This document shows, piece after piece, positions 15,063 to 22,435 of a stretch of 22,435 nucleotides of DNA (positions within the stretch are counted from its first letter, which is position 1; every line of letters begins with the position of its first letter). The position numbers were made by a program, and so were the translations under genes. The stretch spans positions 1 to 22,435 of the forward strand of contig DCUM01000246.1 of NCBI GenBank assembly GCA_002327255.1. The letters run 5' to 3'. Under the pieces are notes generated by a model that saw only the letters and a list, made by a program, of their open reading frames with translations, was not told where the DNA came from and searched no databases. This stretch comes from a bacterium UBA2214 (lineage in GTDB: Bacteria; Zhuqueibacterota; Zhuqueibacteria; Residuimicrobiales; Residuimicrobiaceae).

Positions 15063-17066
15063 GTGAAGATTCAAACGACGTGCCCGTTCTGCGGTTGCGG
15101 TTGCGGGATGCTGCTCGAAGTAGAAGCGCGGCAGGTGATCAGCGCCAGCCCGCAACGATCCCATCCGCTAAGCCGCGGAACTTTATGTACCAAAGGATGG
15201 AATGGTCACCAGATCATCCACCATCCGCAACGCCTCACCCAACCCCTGATTCGCGATCGCAAGACCCTCAAACCAGCCACCTGGCGTCAAGCCCTTACCC
15301 TGATCAGCAAACGTTTTGCCGAATTACGCAACCAGCACGGCGCGGAATCCCTCGGGATCATCGGCTCGGTCAAGATGACCACCGAGGAGGCCTATCTGCT
15401 CAATCGTTTCGCGCGCTCGGTGCTGGGCACGCCGCACATCGATACGCTGGTGCGCTACGATCATGCGCCCTCGGTGCGCGTTCTCCAGGAACAGACGGGG
15501 TATGCGACCGCCACGGCCGGCATCCTCGATATCGAAAAAGCATCCGTTCTCCTGATCATCGGCGCCAATCCCAAGGCGCAGACCGCGCGCATTGGCTCCT
15601 ACATCTTCCAGGCCGCCAAACGCGGTGTGCCCGTCATTCAGATCGATCCCAGACAACAGGAACATAGCGCTTTTTATGCTCATTTTTTGCAGCCCCGTCC
15701 CGGCACGGATTTGACCCTGATCAATGCCATGCTGCAGGTGATCCTGGCCAATGGATGGCAGGACGCCGGCGTCCTCGGCGTCTCGCATCTGCGCGATGAC
15801 GGCCTGCAACGTTTCACACCCGAGTATGCGGAGACGGTTTGCGGTGTGCCCGCGGACAAAATCATCCAGGTCGCGGAAGTGTTCGCCAAATCCGGCCCCG
15901 GTATTATCCTCTACGGCACCGGCATCACCCAGCAGGCCAACGCGACCGCCCATGTGCAGGCGCTGTGGAATCTGGCATTGTTGACCGGCAATATCAACCG
16001 TGAAGGCGCCGGCCTGATCCCGCTGCTCAACGCCAATAATTCGCAAGGCATCATCGACGCCGGCCTGATGACGGAACTGGCGCCGGGGCATCGATTGATC
16101 CAAAGCAATGAGACACGGCACGCCCTGAAGAAGCAGTGGAGCGCTCTTCCCGAAAAGAGAGGGTACACCATCCAGGAGATGCTGCGGCACGCCGGCGGCA
16201 AACTGCGCGGCCTCTATCTGGTTGGCGAAAACCTTGCCTGGGCGGCGCCGGACGCACAAGCCGCTGTCAAAGCCCTGCAGCGTCTCGATTTTCTCGTCGT
16301 GCAGGATTTATTCCTCACCGAAACGGCCGAACTCGCCGATGTGCTCCTGCCGGCCTGCAGCTTTGCCGAAAAAGAGGGCACCTTCACCAATCTGGAAGGC
16401 CGCATCCAGCGCGTCCACCGGGCGATCCCGCCGCTTGGTGAAAGCCTGCCCGACGGTGAGATCTTTTGCCGCCTGGCCAGGGCATTCGGCGCCCCGTTCC
16501 CCGCCTATGACCCCAAACTCATTTTCCAGGAAATGCAGTCCATCATGCCGTGCTATGAAAAAATCACCTACGCCCAACTCGATCATCCCGGCGGCGTGGT
16601 CTGGCCGGCGCATGCTGCAGCAGGGGATGGGCGCTGCCGCACCTTGATGGGGGAACGGCGCGGCGCCTTGGTGCCGGCCACCGCGGGTGCTCCCTTTGCC
16701 GAACCCCCGGATGAAGAATACCCCTTCACCCTCTTCACGGGCCGGCCGGTCTTTCACCGCCGCAGCGGCACCCTGGTGAGCCGCAGCTTCACCCTGGATA
16801 AAGAGGACGCGGTTCAGACTGTGGAGATCAGTACCGATGATGCCAAAACGCTCAAGCTGCGCAGTGGCTGGCCGGTGTGGGTGGTGACGCGGCGCGGCAA
16901 GCTGCGCTGCACCCTCTCAGCCACCCGGGCCGTCGCGCCGGGAACCCTGTTTCTGCCCATTCATCACAAATCGGGCCCCACCCAGGCGTTGATGCCGGCG
17001 ACGATGGAGAACGAATCCGGTATCCCCGAAATGAAGTTGTGTGCTGCTAAACTGGAGACGGCGTGA
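15063..17066 (+). CDS. Formate-dehydrogenase-like molybdopterin oxidoreductase with Asp at the Sec/Cys position
   Basis: This 667-aa protein has the fold order of FdhF/FdhA: an N-terminal [4Fe-4S] domain (Cys7, Cys10, Cys14, Cys42, with Lys44 in LCTKG), the molybdopterin domains, and a C-terminal dinucleotide-binding domain at about 560-667 (FTLFTGRPVFHRRSGT). Residues of about 390-475 match FDH closely (FLVVQDLFLTETAELADVLLPA). The active site is different: the Sec/Cys140 position of E. coli FdhF is Asp133 in RYDHAPS, followed by the conserved His134, and Arg333 is Leu322 in PLLNANNSQG. Formate oxidation is therefore doubtful; another Mo/W substrate or a purely electron-transferring role is possible. 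The start is GTG with AAGGAG seven bases upstream. It is first in the operon and overlaps the next start by one base. Cytoplasmic: no twin-arginine signal. Confidence 0.88.
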   Translation: MKIQTTCPFCGCGCGMLLEVEARQVISASPQRSHPLSRGTLCTKGWNGHQIIHHPQRLTQPLIRDRKTLKPATWRQALTLISKRFAELRNQHGAESLGIIGSVKMTTEEAYLLNRFARSVLGTPHIDTLVRYDHAPSVRVLQEQTGYATATAGILDIEKASVLLIIGANPKAQTARIGSYIFQAAKRGVPVIQIDPRQQEHSAFYAHFLQPRPGTDLTLINAMLQVILANGWQDAGVLGVSHLRDDGLQRFTPEYAETVCGVPADKIIQVAEVFAKSGPGIILYGTGITQQANATAHVQALWNLALLTGNINREGAGLIPLLNANNSQGIIDAGLMTELAPGHRLIQSNETRHALKKQWSALPEKRGYTIQEMLRHAGGKLRGLYLVGENLAWAAPDAQAAVKALQRLDFLVVQDLFLTETAELADVLLPACSFAEKEGTFTNLEGRIQRVHRAIPPLGESLPDGEIFCRLARAFGAPFPAYDPKLIFQEMQSIMPCYEKITYAQLDHPGGVVWPAHAAAGDGRCRTLMGERRGALVPATAGAPFAEPPDEEYPFTLFTGRPVFHRRSGTLVSRSFTLDKEDAVQTVEISTDDAKTLKLRSGWPVWVVTRRGKLRCTLSATRAVAPGTLFLPIHHKSGPTQALMPATMENESGIPEMKLCAAKLETA

Positions 17067-18118
17067 TGCAGGCAAGTGCCAAAGTAACAGTCGCAAAGCA
17101 TGATTTTCTGGAAGGTCTCGGGCGCTGCATGAAAGAGACGACCGTGATCGCACCAGTCAAGATGAAGGATGGCGAGGTCACCTTTGAGCCGGTGCGCACG
17201 GCGAAGCAGATTACCTTCGATTACGTCAACGATCACGATCCCCTCAAACGTTTCTTCATGCCGGCTCGTGAAGAACTCTTTTCCTTTCAAAACGCCCGCG
17301 GCAAAGCGCTGCTGAAATCGCCCCCGCTCCCGAAGCCGCGCGTTCTATTCGGCATTCGCTCCTGTGACCTGCAGGGCCTGGCGCATCTCGATCACTTTTT
17401 TCAGGGCGCCTTCGAGGATCAGCTCTACCTGCAGCGCCGCAAATCGACGCTCATCATCAGTCTGGCCTGCAACGAACCCCTCGACACCTGCTTTTGTATC
17501 TGCTGCAACGGCGGTCCTTTTCTCGAGTCGGGGTTTGACCTGCAGCTCACCGATCTCGGCGAATCGTTTCTCGTCGACATCGGCAGCCGCGCGGGCCGGA
17601 AATTCCTCGACGACTGGAAAGTGCCCTGTCAAACGGCCAAACGCAAGGATGAACAGCTGCGTCAGGCGCTGATGCATAAATGCGATGAAAAGATGATCCC
17701 CACCGCCTATCTGGCCAAAGCCTGCATCCAGATCACCAACAATCGCGTTCGCGAAGAAGTATGGGATGAGATGGGCGCGGAATGCTTCAGCTGTGGCGGC
17801 TGCACCCACGTCTGCCCCTGCTGCTCCTGTTTCGATGTCTTTGATTGCACAGAGGGAGAAACTGGTCAGGGCACCCGCTACCGCTGCTGGGATTCCTGTC
17901 AATATTCCGGGTTTACGCGTGAAGCCTCGGGGCACAATCCGCGCGCCAAAGCCAAAGAACGGGTCAAGAGACGCTTTTATCACAAGCTCAGCTATGCCTA
18001 TATACAACAAGATGGTCATCCGGGTTGCGTCGGCTGCGGACGCTGTATCACGGTGTGCGAAGCCTTCCAGCAACTCGATGTACCTGCAGTAGTAAAACGT
18101 TTACGCCGGGATGGGTAA
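17066..18118 (+). CDS. Sulfhydrogenase beta-type dicluster Fe-S subunit (HydB/AsrA-like)
   Basis: This 350-aa protein belongs to the family of soluble group 3b hydrogenase beta subunits and anaerobic sulfite reductase subunit A, which link a catalytic subunit to a flavin subunit. FGIRSCDLQGLAHLD (residues 95-109) and the cysteine-rich CNEPLDTCFCICC (135-147) are typical. Two [4Fe-4S] motifs follow: Cys240/243/246/250 and Cys321/324/327/331. Its ATG overlaps the previous stop as TGATG, so translation is coupled; a GTG three bases earlier is possible. GGAG lies eight bases upstream. The next gene is its expected gamma partner. Here the pair follows a molybdopterin subunit, so electrons probably pass between the Mo/W site or a hydrogenase and NAD(P). 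Confidence 0.88.
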   Translation: MQASAKVTVAKHDFLEGLGRCMKETTVIAPVKMKDGEVTFEPVRTAKQITFDYVNDHDPLKRFFMPAREELFSFQNARGKALLKSPPLPKPRVLFGIRSCDLQGLAHLDHFFQGAFEDQLYLQRRKSTLIISLACNEPLDTCFCICCNGGPFLESGFDLQLTDLGESFLVDIGSRAGRKFLDDWKVPCQTAKRKDEQLRQALMHKCDEKMIPTAYLAKACIQITNNRVREEVWDEMGAECFSCGGCTHVCPCCSCFDVFDCTEGETGQGTRYRCWDSCQYSGFTREASGHNPRAKAKERVKRRFYHKLSYAYIQQDGHPGCVGCGRCITVCEAFQQLDVPAVVKRLRRDG

Positions 18119-18125
18119 CCTTCGC

Positions 18126-18950
18126 ATGGAAAATATCTATCTGCCTGACTTGGCCTTGATCGATCGCATCGTCGATGAGACCAGCGACACCAAGACGTTC
18201 ACCCTGCATCTCGCTGACGCCGCCAAAAACCGGCGCTTCCGTTTCAAATCGGGACAGTTTGTCGAAGCGACGGTCTTTGGTGTGGGTGAAGCCCCCTTTG
18301 GATTCGCCTCCAATCCCCATTCGCCGCGACAGTTCGACATCACCGTCCGCGCTGTCGGAGCGGTCACCCATGCCATGCACGTCCTGAAACCGGGCGACTA
18401 CCTGGGCATTCGCGGCCCTCTCGGGAACAATTTTCCCCTGGATGAGGTGACCGGACAGGATATCCTCTTCATCGCCGGGGGCATCGGTCTGCCGCCCTTG
18501 AAGTCGCTCATCGATCCCATGCTGGACCGGCGCGCGGAGTTCGGCCAATTCATCATTCTCTATGGCGCACGCACACCCGCCGACCGCGTCTACAAACCGC
18601 TGCTGCAGGAGTGGCGAAATCGCGGCGATATACAGTTCCTGCAGACGGTAGATACGCCGGATGCGGAGTGGAAAGATCATGTCGGGGTGGTCACCACCCT
18701 GTTCGAAAAAGTCAAACTCGATATCAAACGCACGGTTGCTTTCACCTGCGGTCCTCCGATCATGATTCGCTTCGTCATTCAGGACCTCCTCACCATGGGG
18801 TTTGCCGAAGATCGCATCATTTCCACGCTGGAGCGCTATATGAAATGCGGTGTCGGCAAATGCGGACACTGCGCCATCGGCCATAAATATATCTGCGTGG
18901 ATGGCCCGGTCTTTTCCTATCGCCAGATCAAGAGGCTGCCGGAACGCTGA
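18126..18950 (+). CDS. Sulfhydrogenase gamma-type FAD/NAD(P) oxidoreductase subunit (HydG/AsrB/PyrK-like)
   Basis: This 274-aa protein is a ferredoxin-NADP reductase-like subunit that exchanges electrons with NAD(P)H. Residues 5-105 form the FAD barrel (GFASNP at 59-64 and the KPGDYLGIRGPLG segment). The NAD(P) domain has IAGGIGLPPL at 116-125 and TCGPPIMI at 207-214. The C-terminal [2Fe-2S] ligands are Cys241, Cys246, Cys249 and Cys257. These features match HydG of group 3b hydrogenases, AsrB and PyrK. Start: ATG 18126 gives a family-like N-terminus (MENIYLPDLALI); an in-frame ATG at 18111 overlaps the previous gene by eight bases and adds five residues. Neither has a strong Shine-Dalgarno, so coupling is likely. 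It follows the beta subunit directly, and its role is the pyridine-nucleotide end of the complex. Confidence 0.9.
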   Translation: MENIYLPDLALIDRIVDETSDTKTFTLHLADAAKNRRFRFKSGQFVEATVFGVGEAPFGFASNPHSPRQFDITVRAVGAVTHAMHVLKPGDYLGIRGPLGNNFPLDEVTGQDILFIAGGIGLPPLKSLIDPMLDRRAEFGQFIILYGARTPADRVYKPLLQEWRNRGDIQFLQTVDTPDAEWKDHVGVVTTLFEKVKLDIKRTVAFTCGPPIMIRFVIQDLLTMGFAEDRIISTLERYMKCGVGKCGHCAIGHKYICVDGPVFSYRQIKRLPER

Positions 18951-18976
18951 GGGTATAACAGGCAGGGAGACCGTAT

Positions 18977-19492
18977 TTGCCCGACTCATTGGAGCAGTTC
19001 TTTCAGGATATTGTCCACCACCTGCGCCACGGCCGGGTAGCCGTTCTCGGCGTTGGCAACCCGTTGCGCGGTGATGACGGACTCGGACCAGACCTGGCGC
19101 AGCGGCTCGTCAACCGCCCCCGTCTGATCAGCATCGACTGTGAGGAGATGCCGGAGAATTATACGGGGGTGGTGCGAGATCATCGCCCGACCCTGGTGCT
19201 CATCGTGGATGCCGTCGATTTCAACGGCGCTCCCGGTGATCTGGTCGTTCTCGGGCAGGATGATTTACAGCAGGAGCGCTTTTCGAGTCACAAACCTTCT
19301 CTGGCGCTGCTGATGCAGTTTCTGCGCGATGAGAACCAGGTGACGGTCATCCTCCTCGGCATGCAGCCGGCGCAACGCGGTTTCCGCGAAGGTCTGAGTC
19401 CGGCTGTGGAAACCAGCGTCCGTCACCTGTCGGAATTATTTGAGCGATTTTCGCTTTCCATCGAAAAGGAAGAAAACCGATGCTCAGTGTGA
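18977..19492 (+). CDS. HycI-type [NiFe]-hydrogenase maturation endopeptidase
   Basis: This 171-aa protein is a M52-family protease that trims the C-terminus of a [NiFe] hydrogenase large subunit after nickel insertion. The nickel-site residues are Asp34 (in GNPLRGDDG), Asp78 (in VDAVD) and His105 (in SSHKPS), equivalent to the two acidic residues and His of HycI/HybD. EMPENYTGVV is like the HycI VPENF segment, which suggests service to a group 4 (formate-hydrogenlyase/Ech-type) enzyme. The start is TTG 18977, supported by AGGGAG seven bases upstream. The gene ends 13 bases inside the next reading frame. No hydrogenase subunit gene is inside the window, so it predicts one downstream. Confidence 0.9.
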   Translation: MPDSLEQFFQDIVHHLRHGRVAVLGVGNPLRGDDGLGPDLAQRLVNRPRLISIDCEEMPENYTGVVRDHRPTLVLIVDAVDFNGAPGDLVVLGQDDLQQERFSSHKPSLALLMQFLRDENQVTVILLGMQPAQRGFREGLSPAVETSVRHLSELFERFSLSIEKEENRCSV

Positions 19493-20934
19493 TTCTGCTG
19501 TTCCTTTTTCCAGTTGCCGGTGCCATCTTGTCGATGATGGTGCCCAAAAAACGCGTCACCCTGGTAGCGCTCGGCAGCGTGACCGGCATGCTCGTGTCGC
19601 TGATCTGGCTCTTCTTGCAAAAACCGCCGGGCGTGTGGCGTGTTCTGGCGATATCCTGGAAGTGGATGTCAGGCGCCGCCGCGCAAGGCGTGTTTGGAAT
19701 TCTCCTCGATCCGCTCAGCACCCTGATGCTCCTCATCGTGGTGGTGCTGGGATTCCTGGTGATCCTCTATGGCGCCGGTTACATCAGCGCCAGGAACCGC
19801 GAACATGCCAGCGAGGAGGGCAGAGAGCGCCATAATTTCTGGCTGCTTCTTTTTATCGCCGCCATGATCGGTGTCGCTTTGTCGCCCAATCTGCTGCAGC
19901 TCTTCTTCTTCTGGGAACTGACCACGCTGTGTTCCTGGGCGCTCATCTCGCATTACCGAAATGACGAATCCTTGCGCGCGGGTTTCAAGGCGCTGTTGAT
20001 GACTTTTTCCGGCGGCCTCTTTTTTGCGGCCGCTCTGGTGGTTCTCTACGTCTTCACCGGCCGCTTTGATTTTGATGCCATCTCCGAACTGGCGCCGCGG
20101 TTGCGTTTTTGGGTTTTTCTCTTCTTCCTGATCGCGGCCTGGGCCAAATCGGCGCAGTTCCCGTTTTACACCTGGCTGCCGGATGCCATGGCCGCACCGA
20201 CCACGGTGAGCATGTATCTGCACGCCGCCGCCATGGTCAAGGCGGGCGTTTTCCTGATTGCCCGCTTGACACTGGCCAATTTTACCATCCCCTGGCTCTC
20301 CGGACTCATCGTCGCCGTCTGTGCTGTGGTGACCATGCTGATCGCGCTTTTCCTGTTTTTCACCCAGAACGATTTGAAAAAGTTGCTGGCCTATTCCACC
20401 ATCGCCCATCTTGCCTACGTATTTTTTGGCCTCGGCATCGCCATGATGGGCAGCAAATTGGGCGCCTATGCCGGTGCGATGCATATTCTCAATCACAGTG
20501 TCGCCAAGGGCCTGCTCTTCCTGTGCGTCGGCGTGCTCTCCTATGCGGCCGGAACGCGCAAGATCGATGAACTCAGCGGGGTTGCGAAAAAATGTCCGCT
20601 GCTGGCCATCGCTTTTATCTGCGGCATGTTTGCCCTGCTGGGCGTGCCGCCGTTCTCGGGATTCTGGAGCAAATTTTATCTCCTGGCGGCGACGATACAA
20701 TTGGGCGGCGTTGCCGGCTGGCTGCTCCTCATTCCTTTTCTGCTGGAAATTATACTGGGCTTCGCCTGGTTTCTCCACGTCGGCCACAAGGTGTTTTTTG
20801 GCACCCCTTCGCAGAGAACCCTGGACGCACAACCTGTACCCCCGAGCATGCAATTTGCGCTGGTGGTATTGATCATTCTCACGCTGGTGGCGCCCTATGC
20901 CGGCCTGCATCTGATGCAAGCCATGGGGATGTAA
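19480..20934 (+). CDS. NuoL/MrpA-like proton- or sodium-pumping membrane subunit
   Basis: This 484-aa integral membrane protein has about 14 predicted helices of the proton-antiporter (Proton_antipo_M) family shared by complex I, Mrp antiporters and group 4 hydrogenases. Key charges are in place: Glu146 in FFFWELTTL, Lys223 in AAWAKSAQFPFYTWLPDAM, and Lys254 in AAAMVKAG. The APTTVSMYLHAA segment is most like NuoL/MrpA. The ATG overlaps the hydrogenase protease gene by 13 bases; AGGA lies nine bases upstream. A second homologue starts 42 bases later. The pair suggests that redox energy drives, or is driven by, ion movement across the membrane. Proton versus sodium cannot be told from what I can see. 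Confidence 0.9.
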   Translation: MLSVILLFLFPVAGAILSMMVPKKRVTLVALGSVTGMLVSLIWLFLQKPPGVWRVLAISWKWMSGAAAQGVFGILLDPLSTLMLLIVVVLGFLVILYGAGYISARNREHASEEGRERHNFWLLLFIAAMIGVALSPNLLQLFFFWELTTLCSWALISHYRNDESLRAGFKALLMTFSGGLFFAAALVVLYVFTGRFDFDAISELAPRLRFWVFLFFLIAAWAKSAQFPFYTWLPDAMAAPTTVSMYLHAAAMVKAGVFLIARLTLANFTIPWLSGLIVAVCAVVTMLIALFLFFTQNDLKKLLAYSTIAHLAYVFFGLGIAMMGSKLGAYAGAMHILNHSVAKGLLFLCVGVLSYAAGTRKIDELSGVAKKCPLLAIAFICGMFALLGVPPFSGFWSKFYLLAATIQLGGVAGWLLLIPFLLEIILGFAWFLHVGHKVFFGTPSQRTLDAQPVPPSMQFALVVLIILTLVAPYAGLHLMQAMGM

Positions 20935-20976
20935 TCTGTTTTCAAGTGCGATAAATCCTAAACGGGAATCGATTCT

Positions 20977-22435
20977 ATGCTGAATTTTTTTGCAGCGGAA
21001 GCACTCTATCTCACCGGCGCACTGATCACGCTGTTGATGGGCAATAGACGCCGCAGCGTCGGTTGGGTGGCCTGCGGCGCCGCCTCTTTGGCGACGCTGT
21101 TGATCCTCGCGAGCGTGGTAGAGGTGTTCACCTCCGGTCCGATGGTCATGAACAGCGCTATGTGGCAGGTGCCGGGATTGGGCGCCGCGCTGATATTCAA
21201 GATCGATTATCTCAGCGCCCTGTTTTTGGCCATTATTTCCATTGTCAGCGTCCTGGTGACACTCTATGCGCAGCCCTTCATGCAGATCGCCCATTATCAG
21301 CAGCAGAGTCTGCGTTACTTTTATACCGTTCTGCTGTTCTTCTTCGCCGCAGTCATTGCCGTGGTCGCCGTCGCGGATCTGTTTTTCTTCTTCATTTTTT
21401 GGGAGTTGATGACGCTCAGCTCTTATTTACTCGTCATTTTTCGCAGTCATGACGCATCCCGTCTGCGCGCCGGGTATAAATATTTCCTGGTCACCCATGT
21501 GGCCACGGCGTTCCTCTTCATCGGCGGTCTGGTGCTTTATCTGCGTACCGGCTCCTTCTCGTTTGATGCGCTTAAAATTGCCATGGCGCAGATGCAGAGC
21601 ATGAACCCCGGCCTGCTCCATTTCGTGCTCGGCTGTTTTTTGCTCGGATTCGCCACCAAGGCGGGCATCCTGCCCATGGGCGACTGGCTGCCGGATGCTT
21701 ATCCTGCCGCGCCGGCGCCTGCTTCCGCGGCGTTTGCCGGCAGCATGACCAAACTGGGCATTTATGGCGTGGTGCGCGTCTTTTGCGATTTTTTGCCGGT
21801 CAGCAGCCATTCGGAATATTGGGGATTGATCATCGCCTGCCTCGGAACCCTGTCCATCTTTGTCGGCACCATGACGGCCCTGGTTCAGGAGGATGCCAAA
21901 CGGCTGCTCTCCTTTCACGTCATCGGCCAGATGGGGTACATGTTCCTGGCCATTGGCACCGGCATCTATTTTTTGCCGACCCAACCGGTTCTGGCTATGA
22001 TCGCCCTGGGCGCGGGAATCTTTCATTTGATTAACCATGTCAGCTATAAATCGTGCCTCTTTTTCAATGCGGGCTCTGTCTTTTACAAAACCGCTACGCG
22101 GGATATCAACAAGATCGGCGGACTGGCGGCCATTATGCCCTGGACCGCCGGCGTCACCGTGATCGCGTCGCTCTCCATCGCGGGAATTCCACCCTTCAGT
22201 GGATTTTCCAGCAAGTGGCTGATCTACGAATCCACCTTGCGCGGTGGATTCTCATCACCGTTCTTTGTCATCCTGGCCCTGATTGCGATCTTTGTCTCCG
22301 CTGTAACCCTGGCTTCGTTTGTGAAATTCATCGGTTCGGTTTTTTATGGTAAATACGCGGATAACCGCAGCAAAGCCCGGCCGGGTGATGTGCCCTGGGC
22401 CATGCGGATACCGCAATATGTACTGGCGGGTTTCT
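20977..22435 (+). CDS. NuoL/HyfB/MrpD-like membrane subunit (cut by the window end)
   Basis: The frame is open from ATG 20977 to the window edge (486 codons), so the C-terminus is missing. It is a second proton-antiporter-family subunit: Glu143 in FFIFWELMTLSSY, Lys228 in GFATKAGILPMGDWLPDAYPAAPAPASA, and Lys259 in GSMTKLGIYG. The TKAG...AAPAPASA style resembles hydrogenase-4 subunit B/HycC and EchA/MbhH proteins, which are directly linked to group 4 hydrogenases. GGGA lies nine bases before the ATG. It is 42 bases after the first homologue in the same operon. Hydrogenase small and large subunit genes, and further small membrane subunits, should follow if the assignment is right. Confidence 0.9.
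   Translation, partial: MLNFFAAEALYLTGALITLLMGNRRRSVGWVACGAASLATLLILASVVEVFTSGPMVMNSAMWQVPGLGAALIFKIDYLSALFLAIISIVSVLVTLYAQPFMQIAHYQQQSLRYFYTVLLFFFAAVIAVVAVADLFFFFIFWELMTLSSYLLVIFRSHDASRLRAGYKYFLVTHVATAFLFIGGLVLYLRTGSFSFDALKIAMAQMQSMNPGLLHFVLGCFLLGFATKAGILPMGDWLPDAYPAAPAPASAAFAGSMTKLGIYGVVRVFCDFLPVSSHSEYWGLIIACLGTLSIFVGTMTALVQEDAKRLLSFHVIGQMGYMFLAIGTGIYFLPTQPVLAMIALGAGIFHLINHVSYKSCLFFNAGSVFYKTATRDINKIGGLAAIMPWTAGVTVIASLSIAGIPPFSGFSSKWLIYESTLRGGFSSPFFVILALIAIFVSAVTLASFVKFIGSVFYGKYADNRSKARPGDVPWAMRIPQYVLAGF

Noticed and set aside
19669..21294. Minus-strand frame opposite the membrane subunits
   Set aside because: Its product is rich in Gln, His, Glu and Arg, the typical reverse complement of hydrophobic membrane codons.
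1..22435. tRNA, rRNA, CRISPR array, insertion sequence or prophage
   Set aside because: I scanned the gaps for T-loop-like sequence, regularly spaced repeats, transposase or integrase motifs and terminal repeats and saw none; small RNAs cannot be excluded by eye.

Overview
The window reads as chromosomal DNA from an anaerobic, GC-rich bacterium of the Fibrobacteres-Chlorobi-Bacteroidetes (FCB) assemblage; a Calditrichota- or KSB1-like lineage is my best guess. The evidence is a TonB-dependent receptor with an N-terminal carboxypeptidase-regulatory-like domain, a large secreted protein with a FlgD/type IX-like C-terminal domain, a PorV/PorQ-type outer-membrane protein, and enzymes of hydrogen and low-potential electron metabolism. 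No phage, transposon, CRISPR array, tRNA or rRNA was seen.

Layout. (1) 1-2204: the tail of a gene that resembles an electron-transfer flavoprotein alpha subunit, then a membrane ETF:(methyl)menaquinone oxidoreductase-like Fe-S/CCG protein, closed by a strong intrinsic terminator at 2279-2310. (2) 2462-5419: three apparently independent short units: a secreted beta-rich protein of unknown function, a small cupin and a NarL/FixJ-type response regulator without a neighbouring kinase. (3) 6009-13434: a probable three-gene operon (TonB receptor, 1081-aa secreted protein, PorV-like protein) for outer-membrane transport and secretion. (4) 13587-14634, minus strand: a secreted metallo-beta-lactamase-fold protein followed 16 bases later by a HesB/IscA-like gene whose conserved cysteine codon is an in-frame TGA. 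(5) 14909-22435: a promoter and a tightly packed operon of six genes: formate-dehydrogenase-like molybdopterin subunit, sulfhydrogenase-type beta (Fe-S) and gamma (FAD/2Fe-2S) subunits, HycI-type hydrogenase maturation protease, and two NuoL/MrpD/HyfB-like ion-pumping membrane subunits, the last cut by the window edge.

The two most notable items are in regions 4 and 5. The HesB-like gene is very probably a selenoprotein: the open frame continues after TGA with family-typical sequence, a hairpin with a GGUCG loop starts at the right distance after the UGA, the Shine-Dalgarno is strong, and the C-terminal CC pair is intact. In the region 5 operon the molybdopterin subunit looks like a formate dehydrogenase overall, yet the Sec/Cys ligand position is Asp133 and the conserved active-site Arg is Leu322, so it may not oxidise formate. 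With NAD(P)-linked subunits and antiporter-like subunits in the same operon, it looks like a membrane complex linking an unknown Mo/W site, NAD(P)H and, by inference, a group 4 [NiFe] hydrogenase encoded beyond the window.

A recurrent TATCTT(G/T) element lies upstream of five of the transcription units and may be an FCB-type -7 promoter element.
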